This document shows, in pieces, positions 7,249 through 15,431 of a DNA stretch of 64,000 bases (positions are counted from its first letter, which is position 1; every line of letters begins with the position of its first letter). The notes under the pieces were generated by a model that saw only the letters and a list, made by a program, of their open reading frames with translations, ran no database searches and was not told where the DNA came from. The position numbers were made by a program, and so were the translations under genes. The stretch comes from Salinispora mooreana (GTDB taxonomy: Bacteria > Actinomycetota > Actinomycetes > Mycobacteriales > Micromonosporaceae). The stretch spans positions 4,124,133 through 4,188,132 of the forward strand of contig NZ_KB900614.1 of the NCBI RefSeq assembly GCF_000379065.1. The letters run 5' to 3'.

Positions 7249-7848
7249 CGCGTTGTCGACCGCTCCCGTAGGCGGCCGTTGCCTCGGCCGTCGCGGCCGC
7301 CCGCTACCTCGGCCGCGACGGTCACCGACACGTTGGCCCGCATGCACCGCCGGTCATGCCGGCGGTGCGCGCGGCGCGGCTGACCTTCCGCACTGGTATC
7401 GGCGGCTACCCGGCGCACCCCGGTACGTCGCCAGCGCAGCTATTTGGCCGGATTTGGATCACGACGTTGTGAAGAGGGTGAGCGCGCCGGCGTTGCCATT
7501 GAAGATGCCGTCACCTTCCGTCTGGTTACCAATGACCCTGGTGTCTCAGAGCACCGACTAGCACGACGGCCCACCACCGTGGCCTCGGCTGACCTCGGCC
7601 GAACCGGCTGAGTGCGTAGGTGCGGTGCGGATGGTTCATGCAGTCTCGGTGTCCTTCCCCGTTACGGACGAGGCGCCACCCAGGGCGCTGTGGGTAGCCC
7701 CGCTGCTGCCCGGCGGCCAACCTGCATTCAGCCTGATATGTGATTTGTATCGCGATTTGTGAGAGTAAAGTCCCCCAAACGGGATGGCATCGGCCCCGGC
7801 GGCGCATCCCCGGCCCGGTAGAACGGCTGGCGTCACGACGGGCTGCGG
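7249..7848. other. Gene-poor stretch with one hairpin
   Basis: No gene is supported here. A 10-bp stem with a TCATG loop at 7344-7368 (GCACCGCCGG / CCGGCGGTGC) could act as a terminator. From about 7735 the DNA becomes AT-richer and leads into the acetyltransferase promoter, with TAGCTT at 7849-7854, eight bases from its GTG. Confidence 0.4.
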
Positions 7849-7862
7849 TAGCTTTGCATCCC

Positions 7863-8435
7863 GTGACAGCACCTGAGATCACCGTTGCCGTGCCGGGAGA
7901 CCGTGAGCGCATCGTCGGCTCACTGGTTGCCGCATTCGAGAAGGACCCCCTTCTGCGATGCTACTTTCCCGACGAGGCGACCTACCCTGAGTACGCCACC
8001 GTCTTCTTCGGGTACCTTTTCGACAAGCAGGTGCATCAGCAAACGATCTGGACAGTCGAGCGCGGAGCGTCGGTCGCGATCTGGCAGGCGCCCGGGGTGG
8101 GGGACGAGGAGCGGGACGACGTTCTCGCCACCCATCTCCCCGCCGACGTGCTGAGCCGCTTCGATGCCTTTCACCGGGCGATGGACGCGGCACTGCCGGC
8201 AGAACCCTTCTGGTACCTCAGTGTCCTTGGCACCCATCCCGAGAGTACGGGTCGCCGATGGGGCCACGCGGTCATGGCGATGGGGCTGCGACACGCCGCC
8301 GCAGCAGGTCTTCCGGCGATCCTGGAAACCAGCAACCCCGACAATGTCGAGGTGTACCGGCGTGCCGGCTGGGAGGTGGCGAGCACCTTCGAGGAGCCCC
8401 TGCCCACCTGGATCATGCGGCAGTCGGCGCACTGA
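7863..8435 (+). CDS. GNAT-family N-acetyltransferase
   Basis: This 190-aa protein has the GNAT layout. The C-terminal half shows YLSVLGTHPESTGRRWG, the strand-loop-helix that binds acetyl-CoA pyrophosphate (here R/GRRWGHAV in place of the usual RGxGxG/A). It continues with LETSNPDNVEVYRRAGWEV, the typical last helix and strand. The N-terminal part (AAFEKDPLLRCYFPD) is the usual acceptor-side region. The substrate cannot be read. I place the start at the GTG at 7863, where similarity begins; a longer frame from 7740 has an unlikely Cys/Arg-rich leader. It stands alone. Confidence 0.8.
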   Translation: MTAPEITVAVPGDRERIVGSLVAAFEKDPLLRCYFPDEATYPEYATVFFGYLFDKQVHQQTIWTVERGASVAIWQAPGVGDEERDDVLATHLPADVLSRFDAFHRAMDAALPAEPFWYLSVLGTHPESTGRRWGHAVMAMGLRHAAAAGLPAILETSNPDNVEVYRRAGWEVASTFEEPLPTWIMRQSAH

Positions 8436-8523
8436 GTTTCCGGCCCCACCTCATCCCGGCAGGACCGCCGGCGCGGCCATTGAACGAGGCGCCGGCGGTC
8501 CCTGCCTCGATGTGCACTGACAG

Positions 8524-9021
8524 TCAGCAGCAACTCGCCTGGCTGCCACTGCTCGCCGTTTCCTTCGCCGCGGTCGGCGTGCAGCACGCGTTTTCGGTGG
8601 CCTTCGCCGCGGTCGGCGTGCAGCACTCGGTCTCGGTCGCCTTCTGGAGTTGGTCGGAGTCGGCCTTGACGGTGTAGACCTCCCACGGCTCCTTGCCGGG
8701 GCCGTGTACCCAGACCTTGTCCTGGAGCGCGTAGCAGCACTCGGTGTTCTTCTCCTCGGAAGTGGCAAGGCCAGACTCGGCGAGGCGCGTGGTCGCGTCG
8801 TTCACCTCGTCGGTGTTGGGCACCTCGACGCCCAGGTGGTCCAGCGCGGTGGGCTGGTCCGGCTCGCCTTCGAGGAGTACGAGCTTCAGCGGCGGGTTCG
8901 TCACGGCGAAGTTGGCGTACCCGGGGCGGCGCTTGGCCGGCTCGGTGTCGAACAGCTTCGAGTAGAAGGCGATCGAGCCTTCGAGGTCGGGGACGCGGAG
9001 CGCGAGCTGTACCCGGGACAT
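8524..9021 (-). CDS. ArsI/CadI-type vicinal-oxygen-chelate protein with Cys-rich tail
   Basis: Residues 1-115 form a VOC (glyoxalase) fold: VQLALRVPDLEGSIAFYSKLF, then TALDHLGVEV and WVHGPGKEPWEVY. Gln, His and Glu are at the Fe(II)-ligand positions of ArsI, the C-As lyase that demethylates methylarsenite. The arsenic-binding pair is present in NTECCYALQDKVWV. The tail holds two near-repeats of CCTPTAAK and a terminal CC, giving six extra Cys, likely metal or metalloid ligands. CadI homologs are called cadmium-induced, so arsenic versus cadmium cannot be fixed. The ATG has an AGGAG site upstream. No arsR or arsenite pump lies next to it. Confidence 0.8.
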   Translation of the reverse strand: MSRVQLALRVPDLEGSIAFYSKLFDTEPAKRRPGYANFAVTNPPLKLVLLEGEPDQPTALDHLGVEVPNTDEVNDATTRLAESGLATSEEKNTECCYALQDKVWVHGPGKEPWEVYTVKADSDQLQKATETECCTPTAAKATENACCTPTAAKETASSGSQASCC

Positions 9022-9126
9022 GGCTTTCCTCCTGGTGGATCCGTCACCTGGCTGTCGGCGTGGTGGTGTGACGCCGGCTTCGTTGTCTAGATGTTTTTCG
9101 AAGCAAGCCCCAGTCTGCCCTCTAAT

Positions 9127-9140
9127 TTGATGACTGTCAA
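9127..9140. promoter_or_regulatory. ArsR/SmtB-type operator candidate TTGATGACTGTCAA
   Basis: TTGA and TCAA half-sites are separated by six bases, similar to the dyads bound by ArsR/SmtB/CmtR repressors. It lies about 105 bases upstream of the ArsI/CadI-like gene in an unusually AT-rich stretch. No regulator gene of this family is present in the window. Confidence 0.4.
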
Positions 9141-9163
9141 CCTAGAGGCCTATCGAAACAGAC

Positions 9164-10402
9164 TCAGTTCTGTTCCGCGCCACGCCCGATCGCTGATGAT
9201 CGCGCGGCGACTGGCTGCGCAACCTCGACCTCGAGCCGCGGCTCTCCCTTTCGAGGGTCAAGGATGTGGGCGGTGAAGGCGGCGATCAGGCAGAGGAGCG
9301 CGGGCAGGAGGAACGTGTGGTGTAGGGGAACGAGCTGGGTGAGGGGACCGATGATGGCCGGCCCGCTGAGCATGCCGAGGTAGCCGAGGCCCGCGACCCG
9401 GGAGACGTTGGTGCCGGCGGCGTCCGGGTCGGTGTGGCCGGCCGCGCTGAAGAGCTGCGGTACGGCGCCGGACAGGCCGATTCCGAGCAATGTCCACCCG
9501 ACGAGAGCGAGTGGGATCGAGGGTGCGAGCGCGATGGTGGTGAGGGCGAGCGCGGCCAGCGCGCAGCCGTAGCGGACGATGGCCACCGGGCCGAAGCGTG
9601 CGGCGACGCGGTCGGTGAGGAATCGCCCAATCGTCATCGCGGTGGCGAAGGCGCCGTAGGCGAGCGCGGCGGTGGCGGCAGGCGCGTCGAGCGCGTCGCG
9701 CAGGGCCAGCGCGCTCCAGTCGTTGGCGACGCCCTCGGTGAGCATCAGGATCAGCGCGAGTCCGGCGAGTGCCCAGATCCGCAGGGGGGTACGGGCTCGG
9801 CGGTTTCTGGTGGTGCTGGCGGAGATTGACCCGCCGGTGGTAGCCGGGCGCGACAGCAGCGCGGGTGCGGCGATTGCGGTGCCCGCCAGGGCGAGGAGGC
9901 TGACCGTGGTCAGCGTGGTTGTCGGACTCCAGCCCCAGCTGAGGGTTCGGGCGCCGACCAGTGCGGCCAGGACGCCGCCGACGGAGAACATGGCATGGAA
10001 CGCGGACATGATCGGGCGCTTGTATCCGGCTTCGACCTGAACCGCGTGGGTGTTCATGCTGACGTCCAGGCCGCCGTTGCCGATCCCCAGGACCAGTAGG
10101 GTCAGGCCCAGCGTCCCGGCGTTCCCGGCGAAAGCTGGTGGGACGAGGGCCGCGCTGCACAGCGCTGCGGTCAGCGGGACGACCCGACGAGCGCCGAAGC
10201 GGTCGGTGAGGGGCCCCGCGACGTGCATCCCGGCGAAGGCGCCGGCGCCGAGGAGTAGCAGGAGCCAGCCGAGCGTGGCGTGGCTGATGCCGGCTCGGTG
10301 CTCGATGACAGGGATATGGACGATCCAGGCTCCCAGGAGGAAGCCGTTGAGGGCGAAGTAGGTGAAGGTGGCCAGCCGCGCCGCCCGTAGTGATCCAAAC
10401 AT
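9164..10402 (-). CDS. MFS transporter (12-TM class, sugar/drug type)
   Basis: About 412 aa with repeated hydrophobic helices: RLATFTYFALNGFLLGAWIV, then TLGWLLLLLGAGAFAGMHVAG, a loop LTDRFGARRV matching MFS motif A, and helices to residue 400. Small-residue runs (GIGNGGLDVSMNTHAV) match the subgroup with FucP/YbjJ-like members. I place the start at the ATG at 10402, with a TATGTT -10 box seven bases upstream (leaderless), rather than further out at 10456. It diverges from a DeoR regulator, with an inverted repeat between them. Such pairs usually move a sugar or derivative that also relieves the repressor; the substrate is not visible. Confidence 0.8.
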   Translation of the reverse strand: MFGSLRAARLATFTYFALNGFLLGAWIVHIPVIEHRAGISHATLGWLLLLLGAGAFAGMHVAGPLTDRFGARRVVPLTAALCSAALVPPAFAGNAGTLGLTLLVLGIGNGGLDVSMNTHAVQVEAGYKRPIMSAFHAMFSVGGVLAALVGARTLSWGWSPTTTLTTVSLLALAGTAIAAPALLSRPATTGGSISASTTRNRRARTPLRIWALAGLALILMLTEGVANDWSALALRDALDAPAATAALAYGAFATAMTIGRFLTDRVAARFGPVAIVRYGCALAALALTTIALAPSIPLALVGWTLLGIGLSGAVPQLFSAAGHTDPDAAGTNVSRVAGLGYLGMLSGPAIIGPLTQLVPLHHTFLLPALLCLIAAFTAHILDPRKGEPRLEVEVAQPVAARSSAIGRGAEQN

Positions 10403-10430
10403 GCAAGCGAACATAACAAACAGTTTTTGT

Positions 10431-10452
10431 GTTCGAACCTCGAAATTTGAAC
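10431..10452. promoter_or_regulatory. DeoR operator candidate between divergent genes
   Basis: Imperfect inverted repeat GTTCGAA-N8-TTTGAAC, including a GTTCGAAC core, sits between the MFS gene and the DeoR gene and next to both -10 boxes (TATGTT minus, TAGGGT plus). Likely site for the adjacent regulator. Confidence 0.5.
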
Positions 10453-10474
10453 GCATCTAGGGTTCAATAGCGGG

Positions 10475-11233
10475 GTGGCGAGCGTGGACCGACACCGACA
10501 GATCATCGATGCCGTACGCCGGGCCGGTCAGCTCAGCGTCGCGGAGCTGGCAGAACGAACCGGCACGTCGGAGATGACCGTCCGCCGAGACCTGGAGCTC
10601 TTGGCCGAGCAGGGCCTCCTTGAGCGCTACCGGGGTGGCGCCAGAAGCGTGCTGCTGCGCGGCGAGGAACCCCCGTTCGCGCTTCGGGAAACCGACGGCG
10701 TGGAGGTCAAAGAGCGAATCGCCGTGGCGGTCGCCGAGATGATCGCGGACGGCGAGGCGGTCGTCATCGACGCCGGCACCACCTGCCTTGCGGTGGCCCG
10801 CGCACTGGCCCGGCGCCGCCTGACCGTCATGCCGCTGTCCCTGCACGCGACCAACGCCCTCATCGGCGCACCCCAACTGAGGCTGCTCATGCCCGGTGGA
10901 GAGCCCCGCCCCGGCGAGTTGGCGCTCACCGGACCCCTGACGGAGGCATCACTCGCCGCGCTGCGTTTCGACACCGCGATCATCGGCTGCTGCGGACTGA
11001 CCGCCGCGAACGGGCTGACCGCGTACGACCTGGCTGACGCCGCGATCAAACGCGCCGCGATAGCTTCGGCCCACCGTGTCATCGCGGTAACCGAGGCGGC
11101 CAAGTTCTCCCGTACCGCCCTCGCCCTGGTCGCTCCCGCCTCCGCGCTGCACGCCGTCGTGACCACGGACGACGCCCCCGACGCGGAGGTGGATGCGCTG
11201 AAAGCCCTCGGCGTCGCCGTACGGCGGGTATGA
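10475..11233 (+). CDS. DeoR-family sugar-responsive repressor
   Basis: This 252-aa protein has the canonical DeoR winged HTH at residues 5-60 (RHRQIIDAVRRAGQLSVAEL, then ERTGTSEMTVRRDLELLAEQG and RYRGGAR). A sugar-phosphate-isomerase-like effector domain follows, with VIDAGTTCLAVARAL, DTAIIGCCGLTAANGLTAYD and AAIKRAAIASAHRVIAV. DeoR proteins bind phosphorylated sugars. It starts at the GTG at 10475, divergent from the MFS gene, and so probably represses both. A strong hairpin closes the gene at 11283-11330. Confidence 0.9.
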   Translation: MASVDRHRQIIDAVRRAGQLSVAELAERTGTSEMTVRRDLELLAEQGLLERYRGGARSVLLRGEEPPFALRETDGVEVKERIAVAVAEMIADGEAVVIDAGTTCLAVARALARRRLTVMPLSLHATNALIGAPQLRLLMPGGEPRPGELALTGPLTEASLAALRFDTAIIGCCGLTAANGLTAYDLADAAIKRAAIASAHRVIAVTEAAKFSRTALALVAPASALHAVVTTDDAPDAEVDALKALGVAVRRV

Positions 11234-11282
11234 GCGGGTGGCAGGAGTCGGCCGCGCTGCTGCGGTGCTGGGGGAATGACCT

Positions 11283-11330
11283 GAACGCGGTCCCGCCTCT
11301 CGCCGCTGGGCGAGAGGCGGGACCGCGTTC
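11283..11330. terminator. Bidirectional hairpin terminator
   Basis: A stem of about 20 perfectly paired bases (GAACGCGGTCCCGCC ... GGCGGGACCGCGTTC) with a short CGCTG-type loop lies between the convergent DeoR gene and the first beta-helix gene. It lacks a long T tract, as is usual in actinomycetes. Confidence 0.75.
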
Positions 11331-11360
11331 CCCGGGATCAGGTTGACCGGGTGCCGGGGG

Positions 11361-12764
11361 TCAGCCCGCGCAGCCGGGGACGTTGACGCAGTTGTTGGGC
11401 CGGTTCTCGGTTACGACGGTGCCGGTGGCGGTCTCCAGGTTCACCGTGCCGCCCGCTTCGTTGAAGATGCCGCCGCCGTCAACCGCAGCGGTGTTCTGGA
11501 CAATTTTGCTGTCGACGACGGTGAGAATGCCGGTGTCCTCGTTGTAGATGCCGGCACCCTCGTTGCCGGCCTGGTTGCCAATGACCTTCGTACGGCGTAG
11601 CACCATCTCGACGAGGTTGTAGAGGCCACCGCCGTCGGTGACGGCTGTGTTGTTCTTGACCAGGCTGTCCTCAATGACGATGGCGGCGCCCGGGTTCATT
11701 GCCAGGCCGCCCGCCCGGGCTGTTCTGGCGGCGTTGCCGACGAGGGCGACAGACCTGAGCGTGACCTGCGTGTTGAAGTTCGCGAGGATGCCGCCCACCT
11801 CAACGCCGCTGTTGTGGGAGACCTCGGTGTCCGTGACGGTGGCGATTCCGTCTTCGACGAGAAGGCCGCCGGCCGTGTCCTCAGCGTGATTGGCGGTGAC
11901 TGCGCTGCGTTCGATCCGCACCGTGCCCTCGCTGTTGATTCCGGCTCCATTGAGTGCGGTGTTGGCATACACCCGGGTCTTCTTGACGTCGAGGGCCCCC
12001 ACGCTGGTGATACCGCCGCCGACCCCGGCAGCGGTGTTCCGCTCAACAGTGGAGTGCCGGAAGTCGGCTGTGCCGTTGTTGGCGATGCCGCCGCCGTCGC
12101 TGTCGGTGATGTTGCGGGTGATGGTGCTGTGGTTGGTGGTGAGGGCGCCGCCGGAATTGACGAGGATCCCCCCACCGTCGTCGAACATTCCGGTCTGGCC
12201 GCCGGTGATGGTGAGTTTGTTGAGGGTGAGGTCGCCGCCGGTGTTGACGGTGAGGATGCGGAACTCGTCGGCGGCGGCGGCGCGTTCGATGGTGGTGTGT
12301 GTGTGGCCGTTGAGGGTGATCGGGGTGGTGATGGCGGGGAGGCCGGCGCCGTCGATGTCGGCGGTGAGGAGGTAGGTGCACTTGCTGGCGAGGTCGAGGG
12401 TGGCGCCGCCGCGGGCGTTGGCGAGGGTGATGGCGGCGATGAGTGCGTCGGTGTCGCAGGGCACGGGGGTGCCCTTCGGGGTCTTCTCCTCCTTGTCTTT
12501 GCTGTCCTTCCCCTTGCTGTCCTTGCTGTTGCCCCGGTGGTTGTTGGTGGGGGATTGGTCGGCCTTTTCGAGGCGGTTGCCGGTGGTGGTGTGGGGTCGT
12601 TCGACGGCGTTGGCGTCAACGTTGGCGTTTGCGGGGGCGGGAGTGAGGCCGGCGGTGGTGAGGGCGAGCCCGGTCATGCCGGCCAGCCCGACGGCCCAGC
12701 GCCGCCGTCGTCGCGCCGCTGCCTGGCTTACGCCAGGAGATCTGGTGTGGTGGTGGTACGTCAT
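11361..12764 (-). CDS. Secreted right-handed beta-helix repeat protein A
   Basis: About 467 aa from the ATG at 12764 (AAGGAG upstream). A basic N-terminus precedes a signal-type hydrophobic segment WAVGLAGMTGLALTTAGL ending in PANA. Next is a low-complexity Lys/Asp/Ser linker, then a conserved start TPVPCDTDALIAAITLANAR. About 300 residues of parallel beta-helix rungs follow, with recurring DGGGI.N.G / NTA..GGGI patterns as in pectate-lyase-fold and polymorphic outer-membrane-type proteins. It ends NCVNVPGCAG with two Cys. No catalytic site is evident, so adhesion or surface scaffolding is as likely as an enzyme. It has a tandem paralog directly upstream. Confidence 0.8.
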   Translation of the reverse strand: MTYHHHTRSPGVSQAAARRRRRWAVGLAGMTGLALTTAGLTPAPANANVDANAVERPHTTTGNRLEKADQSPTNNHRGNSKDSKGKDSKDKEEKTPKGTPVPCDTDALIAAITLANARGGATLDLASKCTYLLTADIDGAGLPAITTPITLNGHTHTTIERAAAADEFRILTVNTGGDLTLNKLTITGGQTGMFDDGGGILVNSGGALTTNHSTITRNITDSDGGGIANNGTADFRHSTVERNTAAGVGGGITSVGALDVKKTRVYANTALNGAGINSEGTVRIERSAVTANHAEDTAGGLLVEDGIATVTDTEVSHNSGVEVGGILANFNTQVTLRSVALVGNAARTARAGGLAMNPGAAIVIEDSLVKNNTAVTDGGGLYNLVEMVLRRTKVIGNQAGNEGAGIYNEDTGILTVVDSKIVQNTAAVDGGGIFNEAGGTVNLETATGTVVTENRPNNCVNVPGCAG

Positions 12765-12976
12765 CGCGGTGTCGATCTCCTTCCCCATGCGCGGCGAGGA
12801 GCTGCCAGCCTCGGGGTGGACCGGGCATGGCGCTTCTCGGCTACCAGGTCGGTGGTAGCGCCCCCCATACATTAATCCGACATATTCAGTCATTAGACAT
12901 GAAAGTGAGGAAACTACCCGAAATGCGGCGCTGATCGATTACTGCTTCGTCGCGCGGAGCCCCAAGATTGGGACGT

Positions 12977-13019
12977 AGCAGGGGCTCGCCCCCGGCTGGC
13001 CGGAGGGTGAGCCCCTGCT
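12977..13019 (-). terminator. Hairpin terminator after beta-helix gene B
   Basis: Arms AGCAGGGGCTCGCCC and GGGTGAGCCCCTGCT pair along 15 bases with one G-T wobble and a 13-base loop. It follows directly the stop of the second beta-helix gene, so the two paralogs are probably transcribed separately. Confidence 0.7.
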
Positions 13020-13037
13020 CGTGTTGAGGCGACGGCG

Positions 13038-14426
13038 TTAGCCCGCGCAGCCGGGAACGTTGACGCAGTTGTCTGGCCGGTTGTTGATCACGACGGTGCC
13101 AGTGGCGGTGTTCAGGTTTACCGTGCCGCCATCGTTGAAGATCCCCCCACCATCGATGAGAGCGACGTTATTAGTGATCTTCGTGCTGTAGAGGGCGGCG
13201 GTGCCAAGCGCGGTGTTGTCGATGCCGCCGCCCTGTTCGGCCTGGTTGCCGCTGATCTCCGTCCGCCGTACCACCAGGTTGCCGGCGTTGTAGATGCCGC
13301 CGCCGTCCTTGGCAGCGGTGTTCCCGGTGATAATGCTGTCCTCCACGACGGCCGGCGTGGAGGACTCGACGGCGAGGCCGCCGACGCGGCTGAGTGTCGC
13401 CGAGTTCTGGGCCAGCACGACGGAACGCAGGGTGAGCTGTCCGCCGAGGACCCGGATGCCACCGTTTTGCTCGGCGACGTTGTGCGTGACGTGGGTGTCG
13501 ACGACCGTACCGCTGGTGTTCGTCAAGGCCAGGCCACCGCCGGACCCGGCTTCGTTGGCGCTGATGGTGCTGTCTTCGATCTGTACGGTGCCGGCGCTGC
13601 TGGCGACACCACCGCCCGCAACGGCGTTGTTGCTGCGGATGTGTGACGTGTCGATGGTGAGCAGGCCGGAGTTGAAGATCCCGCCACCGTCGGAGCCAGT
13701 GGCAGTGTTCTGGCTGATGGTGGAGTCTTTGATTCGGGTGGTGCCGTTGTTGGCGATGCCGCCGCCGTCGCCGTCGGCGATGTTGCGGGTGATGGTGCTG
13801 TGGTTGGTGGTGAGGGCGCCGCCGGGGTTGACGAGGATTGCGCCGCCGTCGCCGGTGGTCTGGCCGCCGGTGAGTCTCAGTTTGTTGAGGGTGAGGTCGC
13901 CGCCGACGTTGACGGTGAGGATGCGGAACTCGTCGGCGGCGGCGGCGCGTTCGATGGTGGTGTGTGTGTGGCCGTTGAGGGTGATCGGGGTGGTGATGGC
14001 GGGCAGGCCGGCGCCGTCGATGTCGGCGGTGAGGAGGTAGGTGCACTTGCTGGCGAGGTTGAGGGTGGCGCCGCCGTGGGCGTTGGCCAGGGTGATCGCG
14101 GCGATCAGCGCATCGGCGTCACACGGGACCGGTGTGCCCGGGGGCTCCTTCCCCCGCTTTCCCTTCTTTCCCTGGTTCTTGTAGTCGCGCTTGCCCTGGT
14201 CGCCTTCTTTGCCCCGGTCGTCGCGGGAGGGCTGGTGGGCTTTCTCCGCACGGTCGTCGGGGGGGAGAACGTCAACGGCCGGGGTGGCGGCGACGCCGAT
14301 GGCGGTGAGGGTCAGGCCGGCTACACCGACCAGTCCGATGGTCCACCACCGTCGCCGGGACCAGGCTCGGTATCGGTCAGGGCGGTGGTCTGGTTCAGGT
14401 TCGTGGATGTGGTCCTGCTGGTTCAT
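13038..14426 (-). CDS. Secreted right-handed beta-helix repeat protein B (paralog of A)
   Basis: About 462 aa from the ATG at 14426, preceded by GGAGAAGG. It has the same plan as protein A: basic start, hydrophobic export segment (WWTIGLVGVAGLTLTAIGV), charged Lys/Gly/Asp linker, TPVPCDADALIAAITLANAH, beta-helix rungs, and the same C-terminus NCVNVPGCAG. The first beta-helix part is nearly identical at the DNA level to that of A (about 13740-14110 against 12070-12440), while the later rungs have diverged strongly. That pattern points to recent duplication or gene conversion of the N-terminal half with variation in the exposed half. Probably a cell-surface or secreted binding protein; no enzyme motif seen. 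Confidence 0.8.
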   Translation of the reverse strand: MNQQDHIHEPEPDHRPDRYRAWSRRRWWTIGLVGVAGLTLTAIGVAATPAVDVLPPDDRAEKAHQPSRDDRGKEGDQGKRDYKNQGKKGKRGKEPPGTPVPCDADALIAAITLANAHGGATLNLASKCTYLLTADIDGAGLPAITTPITLNGHTHTTIERAAAADEFRILTVNVGGDLTLNKLRLTGGQTTGDGGAILVNPGGALTTNHSTITRNIADGDGGGIANNGTTRIKDSTISQNTATGSDGGGIFNSGLLTIDTSHIRSNNAVAGGGVASSAGTVQIEDSTISANEAGSGGGLALTNTSGTVVDTHVTHNVAEQNGGIRVLGGQLTLRSVVLAQNSATLSRVGGLAVESSTPAVVEDSIITGNTAAKDGGGIYNAGNLVVRRTEISGNQAEQGGGIDNTALGTAALYSTKITNNVALIDGGGIFNDGGTVNLNTATGTVVINNRPDNCVNVPGCAG

Positions 14427-15027
14427 CGCGGTGTCGGTGTCCTTCTCCGTGAGCGGTGAGGAGGCGCCAACCGGGGGGCAAGTCGGGCGGTACTCCTCGG
14501 CTACCGGGCCGGCGGTAGCAACCACTCCGCACGGTAAACCGACAGAAGCCCATGTTTTGGGGCAAATACGAAAAAGGTGCCCTTATCGGGCATGCGGTGG
14601 TGTTCGATCCTGGTCACCCCCTGCCCGCGGTGCTGCACCCGCAGTGGCAGCCATCTCCCCGAGCGTGGCAGCGGGCGCAGCGGCAGGTCTTCGCTGGTCA
14701 CAGGGGGAGATGGACGTTCGATAATTCGGGTGACAGCGGTGGTGCGGCCGCCTAGCCTGACGGAAGTTCCGTCACCCCTGCTCTGGGCCGTCGCCCTAGA
14801 AGAGAGAGATTTTTATGTTCCAGCCCGCGCCGAGCGCGCCTCGCTGCACCGTCTAGTCGTCCGTTTCCTGATGCCGCTCCTCCCGAGCGGTACGTGACCG
14901 GACGCTATCTTCCGGTGCCCGACTCAGCCACCCACGCCCGTCCCGTGTATGCCACGACGGGTGGGGGCGAGGCTTGCTCGGCCTGCTCTTGCTGTCATTA
15001 CCGACATCTCAGCAAGGAGCACCCCGG
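14427..15027. other. Long 5' region of the RNHCP genes
   Basis: It holds the palindrome at 14758-14774, a 13-codon frame at 14815-14856 with a purine-rich AGAGAGAG leader, and a Cys-rich frame that runs into the first RNHCP gene. No other gene is supported. The minus-strand side carries the promoter of beta-helix gene B. Confidence 0.4.
14758..14774. promoter_or_regulatory. Perfect palindrome TGACGGAAGTTCCGTCA
   Basis: Two 8-base arms flank a single central base. It lies about 40 bases before the 13-codon leader frame and 255 bases before the first RNHCP gene. A dimeric regulator site is likely; the regulator is not in the window. Confidence 0.5.
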
Positions 15028-15076
15028 GTGTCCAACACCAAGAAGACTCTCTCGCGTACGTCGCAGAACATCCTGA
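14946..15076 (+). CDS. Possible Cys-rich leader peptide overlapping RNHCP gene 1
   Basis: A frame from a GTG at 14946 (or 14894) has the segment EACSACSCCHYRHLSKEHPGC, with five Cys and two His within 21 residues, immediately before the start of the first RNHCP gene. It ends 48 bases inside that gene in another frame. Cys-rich upstream frames regulate downstream genes by attenuation in some actinobacteria, and the downstream protein binds zinc through Cys. The frame could also be chance, because the GC bias of the region favours open frames. Confidence 0.25.
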
Positions 15077-15411
15077 AGATCGGTACGTTCTCCTGCATTC
15101 GGTGCGGCCTCACCGTGTCCGCCGCCGCCGGGGACGGCGTCCGGCGCAATCACTGCCCGTCCTGTCTGCACTCCCAACACGTTCACGACCATGTCGAGGG
15201 TGGCGCAGGTGATTGTCAGGGCCGGATGTCGCCGATCGCCATCGCCGTGCTCCGCACGGGCGACTGGATGGTCATCCACCGCTGCGTACGCTGCGATGAG
15301 CTGACCTCCAACCCCATCTGCGCCGACGACAACCAGCTCATCTTGATGCGTATTGCCGTGCGCCCGCTGGCGCAGCCCCCGTTTCCGCTCGAAACCTTCG
15401 GCGACCTCTGA
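15028..15411 (+). CDS. RNHCP-domain zinc protein 1
   Basis: This 127-aa protein carries the RNHCP signature: FSCIRCGLTVS (first CxxC), RRNHCPSCLHSQHVHD (RNHCPxC with His and Cys ligands), DCQGRM, and MVIHRCVRCDEL followed by NPICADDNQ. The eight Cys/His form predicted zinc sites. The biochemical role of the family is not established. The start GTG has AAGGAG eight bases upstream. It lies 20 bases from a second RNHCP gene, a tandem pair from duplication. The long leader with palindrome and Cys-rich frame suggests regulated expression. Confidence 0.85.
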   Translation: MSNTKKTLSRTSQNILKIGTFSCIRCGLTVSAAAGDGVRRNHCPSCLHSQHVHDHVEGGAGDCQGRMSPIAIAVLRTGDWMVIHRCVRCDELTSNPICADDNQLILMRIAVRPLAQPPFPLETFGDL

Positions 15412-15431
15412 ATTGACTGGAGGTATCGACG

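Noticed and set aside
9258..10406. 382-codon frame overlapping the MFS transporter in another minus-strand frame
   Set aside because: Arg/Pro/His-rich translation without domains; the MFS frame has membrane helices and motif A.
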